Source of the DNA: Isoetes taiwanensis
Lineage: Eukaryota > Streptophyta > Lycopodiopsida > Isoetales > Isoetaceae
NCBI GenBank assembly: GCA_021234155.1
Contig: JAJEKV010000060.1
Coordinates: forward strand, 1,576,988-1,640,987
Direction: 5' to 3'
Length of the DNA: 64,000 nucleotides
The notes below the pieces were generated by a model that made no database searches, was not told where the DNA came from, and saw only the letters and a program-made list of their open reading frames with translations. Both the position numbers and the translations under genes were made by a program. This document shows, piece after piece, positions 59,241 through 64,000 of this stretch; within the stretch, counting starts at the first letter, position 1, and each line of letters begins with the position of its first letter.

Positions 59241-62200
59241 TTCTTGAAATGGTAAAGATGTCTTGGAAAATCTAGCTCTAAGACAGCTTTGCAAGAACCG
59301 CTTCTCTTAATGGCTCGACATCACCTTCCATCAACCTGCAACTGTGTAGGTCCAAGCAATGCTACATTAGCACTCGCAGCAGAGGGAAGACGCAGGACCG
59401 AAGTCATGTATCTTCGCATCAAGACGTAGGAATGAGCCTCAAGGCAATATCACAAGAAATTGCCAAAGGTATGTCAAGTTGCTCTTCCAACCGAGAAAGA
59501 TGACAAAGGTTGGACCTTTTTGATAGCAAAAAGTTCTTGATACAACTAAGGAGGAAGGCTTAGTAACTAAACTCAAGATTCAATCGGGTTTAAGTAATAT
59601 CTTAAAAATGCTTTTGAAGGTAGGTATGAGTTAGAAATGAGAAGTCAAGGAAAAGGAGAGGAAGTCCAAGAAAGTGGGTTGTAGGGATGAGCTGAACTTA
59701 AGTGATGTGGACTATATTGTGCTATGATTTCAAATTGAAATCGATAATCGCTCAAGGCCAGAGAACTATCAATTTGCTTAAAAAAGGCTTGTAATTGCGA
59801 AGAGCATGAAGAAGGGGGGTGGTGGTAATGCTTCACCAATCGTTGATAGGTGATGAGGAAGACAACTCAAGCACTTCCTCGAAAGTGACAAGTGAAAAAG
59901 TGAAGGTGATGAGGATGGCATAAAATGAATATGATGACGCCCCGGATCCTCCTTCATCACTCCTCACTTTTTGTACATAACCGAAATCTTAGAAAAGATC
60001 AGAATTTTGTTTTTGTGAATATGAAGATTTTATCTTCAAATTTTGAGAATACTACAGCTTTCAAGCATGTAATTTTACTTCAATTTTTGTTAAATATTTT
60101 ATCCTCTCAAATTAGAGTTTCTCTCTAAAAACATACTTCAAGAACATTCTATTTGCTAAGAAAAGTATCGCTTTAAAAAGGTCAATTCTTTCGTTGCACA
60201 AAAAAACTAGTCATTTTGGGGGGGGGGGAGGGGGTCAAAATAGAATTTCATGCAACCTTTTTTTTAACCTCAATTTACCCCCTTTTTTGTAAAAAAAAGG
60301 AATCTTTAAGGAATATTTCTTTTGCTTTCGTTTCGATGATTTGCTCCCGTTTAATACACAATCTTGTTAAAAGCAACAAATACATGTCCAACAACATGAA
60401 ACACAAAAAGACAAAAGCATGACATGAACACAAAGCGACGTTGAAGAGCTCGGTGCCAACCAGATCCAATTTGATTCTACCTTTTCTGAATTTTCCATGC
60501 TGAATTGATGCTTCTCAAGCAATTTTGGCCACTTTTGACTCAGAATCAGCCCTTCCAGAGAGGTTTTCACTCAAAGGTTATTTTTCATAGCTTTACGAGT
60601 CTCCAATAAATTCATAATTTATCATATTCATGTCCAAAAATCATGTACAGACTAATCATGGCAACTCATAGCACCTCAATTGATTAATAGCAAAACCCAC
60701 CTGAAACCTGAGAATTTCTTCATGCATAGACCTCTGGACCCTTTGCCATTGCTTGCGCCTCAAAAGATCGCCTTCTAGCTCCAAGAATCAAACTGCAGAA
60801 AAAGATACATAACGCAGTCAATTCTGACCCAGCATTACTTTTTCTATCATAACTTTCTCATACAAATGAGTTTCGGCCTAATCAGACCCAATCCGAAAAG
60901 CTTACTTGAGATCCTCTCCATCAAAATAAAAATCACCTAAAAAGGATCTCAGGTCGCCGAGATATTATGCTCTAAATTTCAGGCTCCAAAACTGCCCAGA
61001 ATTGCTCACTGCCTTCATGCTCTGCAACAATCCTTTCTCCAAAGAGACAAAGCCCTAGACTCATGCTGCATACATGCCATGCATATGGACTTACGTACAT
61101 AAGTACGTATATTGGCCCATCAAGTGGCCAGGATCGTTACATTGTAGCATCGAACTACATTGCAGCTTGCAGCTATCTCCAATAGTTCTTCTCCCCACTT
61201 CTTCCTTTCCTCCACTTTTTTCAGGTACCAGTACAATTATCCCAGCTATGATTGCTCTTGTAAGAATCCCTTTGGTCACTGCTCCATCCAACACTCCCAC
61301 AATTGGTTGCTGCTTTGCTTTCATTGGTCCAAGTATTATTATTTTTTGGAGCACCAGCATTGCTCCAATCATTTGTACTTCCGTCTCTTCTGAGATCCAC
61401 TCTGACCTCTACAAATATCATTTTTGCTGTTATTTTGAGCTACATTCCAGTTTTTAGCTTCAGCTCTACCTTCATCTTTCAATCCCTCTCTATAATACCC
61501 ACATGCATCGAACATATATTAGTTTTGAAGCTTAGGTTTCCAGTAGAGATGTAAATAAACAGAGCATACCCTTTTGTACTGATGCTCGAGCAAGGAGCAA
61601 GCTCCTCTATATGAAGAAGGGACTAGGAAGAAATAATGGGCACTGGATAGAAAGGCAACCAATCCATCTCACACTTGGTGATCGAAGTATTCGAGGTCAA
61701 TCAGAGCTAAAGGCAAGCAATGCATCTCATGGTTTGTGATCTAAGTATGGTGGCCTGGGCCGACAAAAGCTTTCAATTTTTGAGGGAATACGCCGCAATA
61801 GCTTTGTTCGTGTACATTGTGTTTCGAAGCTCTAAAAAGGAGCCATAAAGTACGTATCCAAGCAGAGAATCCATCCTCTAGGAAGAAGACAAGTCTTCGA
61901 GAGAAAGAGCACCGCATTTTAGAAACCCCCATGGTCAGATAAGTAACCACGCATTTCCTCGCAACTTGTGTGAATGCAAATGCTTTGGTTGCAAAGAGTA
62001 CCTAGCGTGAGAGGAAGGTAAGCGATGAATTCATGAGTGTTGTCCATAAAAATACCGGCGAGACACTTTTTTGCATCAGGTAGAAGATAACAAAAGATAG
62101 ACTACTTTCTGATTGTACTAGGAGATATTAAATAAGAACAAAGCCATCATGGATGGTTTGGAGATAACACAGGGAGCTCGAAGAATAGAGATCACGGGAC

Positions 62201-62280
62201 AAGAGGCCGAAGAGTAGCCTCGCCATAGGTGTATAGTAATTTTCTATGGGTTAATCTAAACCATTGATTCAAAAATTAGG
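59241..62280. other. No gene recognised
   Basis: Short frames only. Minus frames 61091-61372 and 61221-61421 overlap the plus frames 61074-61457 and 61160-61393 in a low-complexity stretch. None carries a known domain. Confidence 0.4.
60218..60234 (+). other. G-run (G11-A-G5)
   Basis: Eleven Gs, one A and five Gs in a row, close to T8 and A8 runs. It may form a G-quadruplex, but runs like this are also common sequencing-error sites. Confidence 0.8.
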
Positions 62281-62304
62281 GGATCTAATGGCCAGGTTTA
62301 ATTT

Positions 62305-62402
62305 TAGCCCACGTGGCAGTTCACATGGACAGCTAGAATTCCAAAAATTAGAATTCCAGAGATTGTTGTGGCGGGGTTAGGCAAGCCTGCTATAAAAAGA
62401 AA
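62305..62402 (+). promoter_or_regulatory. Promoter-like block: G-box plus TATA
   Basis: CCACGTGGC at about 62309 is a G-box/ABRE-type motif, followed ~80 bases later by GCTATAAAAAGA at 62389. The spacing and the upstream GGGATCTAATGGCCAGG-like text are typical of plant promoters, including LTR promoters. No coding sequence or second LTR was found, so what it drives is unknown. Confidence 0.45.
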
Positions 62403-62724
62403 AAAACTAGCAAGAAGTACACCAGAAGGCTTTAGCAAGTTAAAGCTTGTTAGATATGTAGATTTGGGGTCATTTGGCTAATCTTTTTCCTTTGTATTTT
62501 ATCTAAAGAGACATTATTCCTTGGTTTTGCTTGGCATGCCTTTTTGGGTTGCCCCTGGGGGGCAAACCTTGGCTTATGTGGGATTTAGGCATGTCCGCCA
62601 TGCTGGAATATACTAGATATGCCGCGGACCGCTCCAAACCCGTTGTTTCTTGTAAATGGGCCACCCGCTGCCTGATCAGCGCGTGTTTCCAACCGGTCAC
62701 TACGCATGCGTGACGGAGGTCCAA

Positions 62725-63700
62725 TCTTGCATTCCTTACTTCTGTGTGTGCCACAGGCTGGCCATATTTGTTAGAAGTGATACTGTAGTGTTGCAGTCAG
62801 GGGAAAAACACCAGAGGAAGTGACGAATCCTTAATATAGCAATGGAAGTGAAAATATATTCTCATCGAATAGCCAGGTAATCAGTTTAAAACCCTGTCCT
62901 TTAAATATGCTTCTTACGCATACCATAATTTTAAATGTGCTACAAGCCTTCAATTCCTTCACGCACATAGACGCATTTGATACACATCAATTAGATAAGA
63001 AGGTTTTGGCTCTGAGTGTAAAGATAACAAGACTAAGGAGAGTCTCGTGATAGGGCTTTATATAATGTATTTCTAATATCTTATATTTCATTTCTATGTC
63101 GGTATCCTGAATGGACTCCCAAACCAACTGGTTCTTTTCTCACCATTTTGAATCTAATTTGTTTTTTGTGCTACACTTTGAAGCCTAGATCCTATATTTT
63201 GCTATCTAATTACCTTCACATCGTGAAGTCTTTTTATCTCCATGGTTAGCCGGGTTTCCATCATTGATAGTCGGATTGCATTCGCTATTTATGTGTGTGT
63301 GCCATAGGCTAACCATATTTGTTAGCAAAGTGATACTCATGGTGTTAAGGCGGGCCGGGGCTTTGCAGATTTTGAATGCTGGATTTGTGGTTATTCTCAG
63401 TCTCCCAAGAAATACCGTGGCTCTGAGTGTTGAAGATAATGTGACTATGTAGAGTCTCTGTGATAGGACCACATGTTTTGATATGCATAGATACGTATTT
63501 CTAATATCTAATATTTCATTTCTATGTCAAAGATTCCGAATGGACTCCCCAAAACCAACCCGGTTCTTCAGCCCATTTTGAATCTACCTTGTCTTTTGTG
63601 CTACACTTTCAAGCCTAGATCCTGTATTTTGCTATCTAGTTACTTGCACATCATGAAAGTTGTCCTTAGGCATATAGGAGTCCACATTGAGCATTGCCCA
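62725..63700 (+). repeat. Duplicated block with two parts
   Basis: Part 1: TGTGTGTGCCA, GGCT, CCATATTTGTTAG and GTGATACT occur at 62742-62785 and 63291-63346. Part 2: GGCTCTGAGTGT through ATTTCATTTCTATGTC, CACACTTT-like and TTTTGCTATCTA occur at about 63007-63232 and 63418-63655. The periods are ~550 and ~410, so the two copies of the whole unit differ by indels. The frames inside have no known domain. Confidence 0.85.
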
Positions 63701-64000
63701 TATACATAAGCTAACACATTGGTTCCGTAATGGCAAAGATGATGTATAAGAATCTTATGTAGGTTGTTACATTTCATATCTCAGAGATCATGATTGATTA
63801 ACACAGAGTGCAAGAGAAGAATTGGGGTGCGTGACTTTAGGAAATTGTCTCCTGGGTGTCAAGGCTAGTGGCTCTATTAATTTTGGTTTGATCAAAGTGT
63901 GCTGCTTCCTTCGCATATCCCTCGACACCTTTTGCGATTTTTGAGCTTCTAGTCCCTCCACCCATATGATCAATCTTATGATATTCGTGACATGCTCAAT
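63701..64000. other. No feature seen
   Basis: Right edge of the window; no repeat, RNA or domain recognised. Confidence 0.4.

Noticed and set aside
1-64000. CRISPR array, bacterial operon or tRNA/rRNA genes
   Set aside because: No regularly spaced short repeats with unique spacers, no ribosome-binding-site-led gene runs, and no tRNA cloverleaf or rRNA core sequence was seen.

Overview
This window reads as nuclear DNA of a seed plant from a large, transposon-dominated genome. The signs are plant Ty3/gypsy chromoviruses, a plant Ty1/copia element, a CACTA-type terminus with GC-rich subterminal repeats, telo-box motifs around LTR promoters, long CTT microsatellites and no compact coding. No intact host gene could be recognised. 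Every real coding trace is a retrotransposon domain broken by frameshifts. The large apparent ORFs at 699-1052 and 3772-4248 are read-throughs of CTT/GAA repeats. The species cannot be named from the sequence.

Layout. 1-7402: a tandem array of a roughly 3.2-3.3 kb unit (two near-complete copies and a truncated third), each carrying a CTT microsatellite. 7785-8160: three copies of a ~128 bp minisatellite. 8451-21630: a ~13 kb plus-strand chromovirus with two ~1.5 kb LTRs, a PBS, gag remnants, protease, reverse transcriptase (RT), RNase H, integrase and chromodomain, all decayed. 21631-24891: a region ending in a CACTA-like terminus with GC-rich subterminal repeats. 24980-26686: an inverted-repeat-bounded segment, possibly a non-autonomous hAT-like element. 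27240-30640: a second chromovirus pol on the minus strand that lacks most of RNase H. 30640-42800: mostly unrecognised, with short duplications, an organelle-like stretch (low confidence) and a ~61 bp GC-rich minisatellite. 42795-44149: a minus-strand LTR plus PBS of a relative of the 8.4-21.6 kb element. 50004-55506: the clearest element, a complete minus-strand Ty1/copia retrotransposon with paired LTRs, a matching TTTTC target duplication, a PBS and ordered pol domains. 55512-64000: AT-rich and unrecognised sequence, a promoter-like block near 62.3 kb and a duplicated block at 62.7-63.7 kb.

How it fits together. The window is a pile of transposons and tandem repeats rather than a gene cluster. 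The two chromovirus traces and the 42.8-44.1 kb LTR look related: the PBS-proximal sequence and the LTR plan (palindrome, then a TATA box flanked by telo-boxes) recur. The CACTA, hAT-like and copia elements are independent insertions.

Caution on quality. Paired repeat copies (array units, both LTR pairs) differ mostly by 1-5 base insertions and deletions, with fewer substitutions. That pattern suggests residual long-read error in addition to real decay, so frameshifts and LTR divergence should not be taken at face value. I saw no convincing new biological system. The points most worth checking are the 3.2 kb array, the palindrome plus telo-box LTR promoter plan, and the RNase H-less chromovirus.
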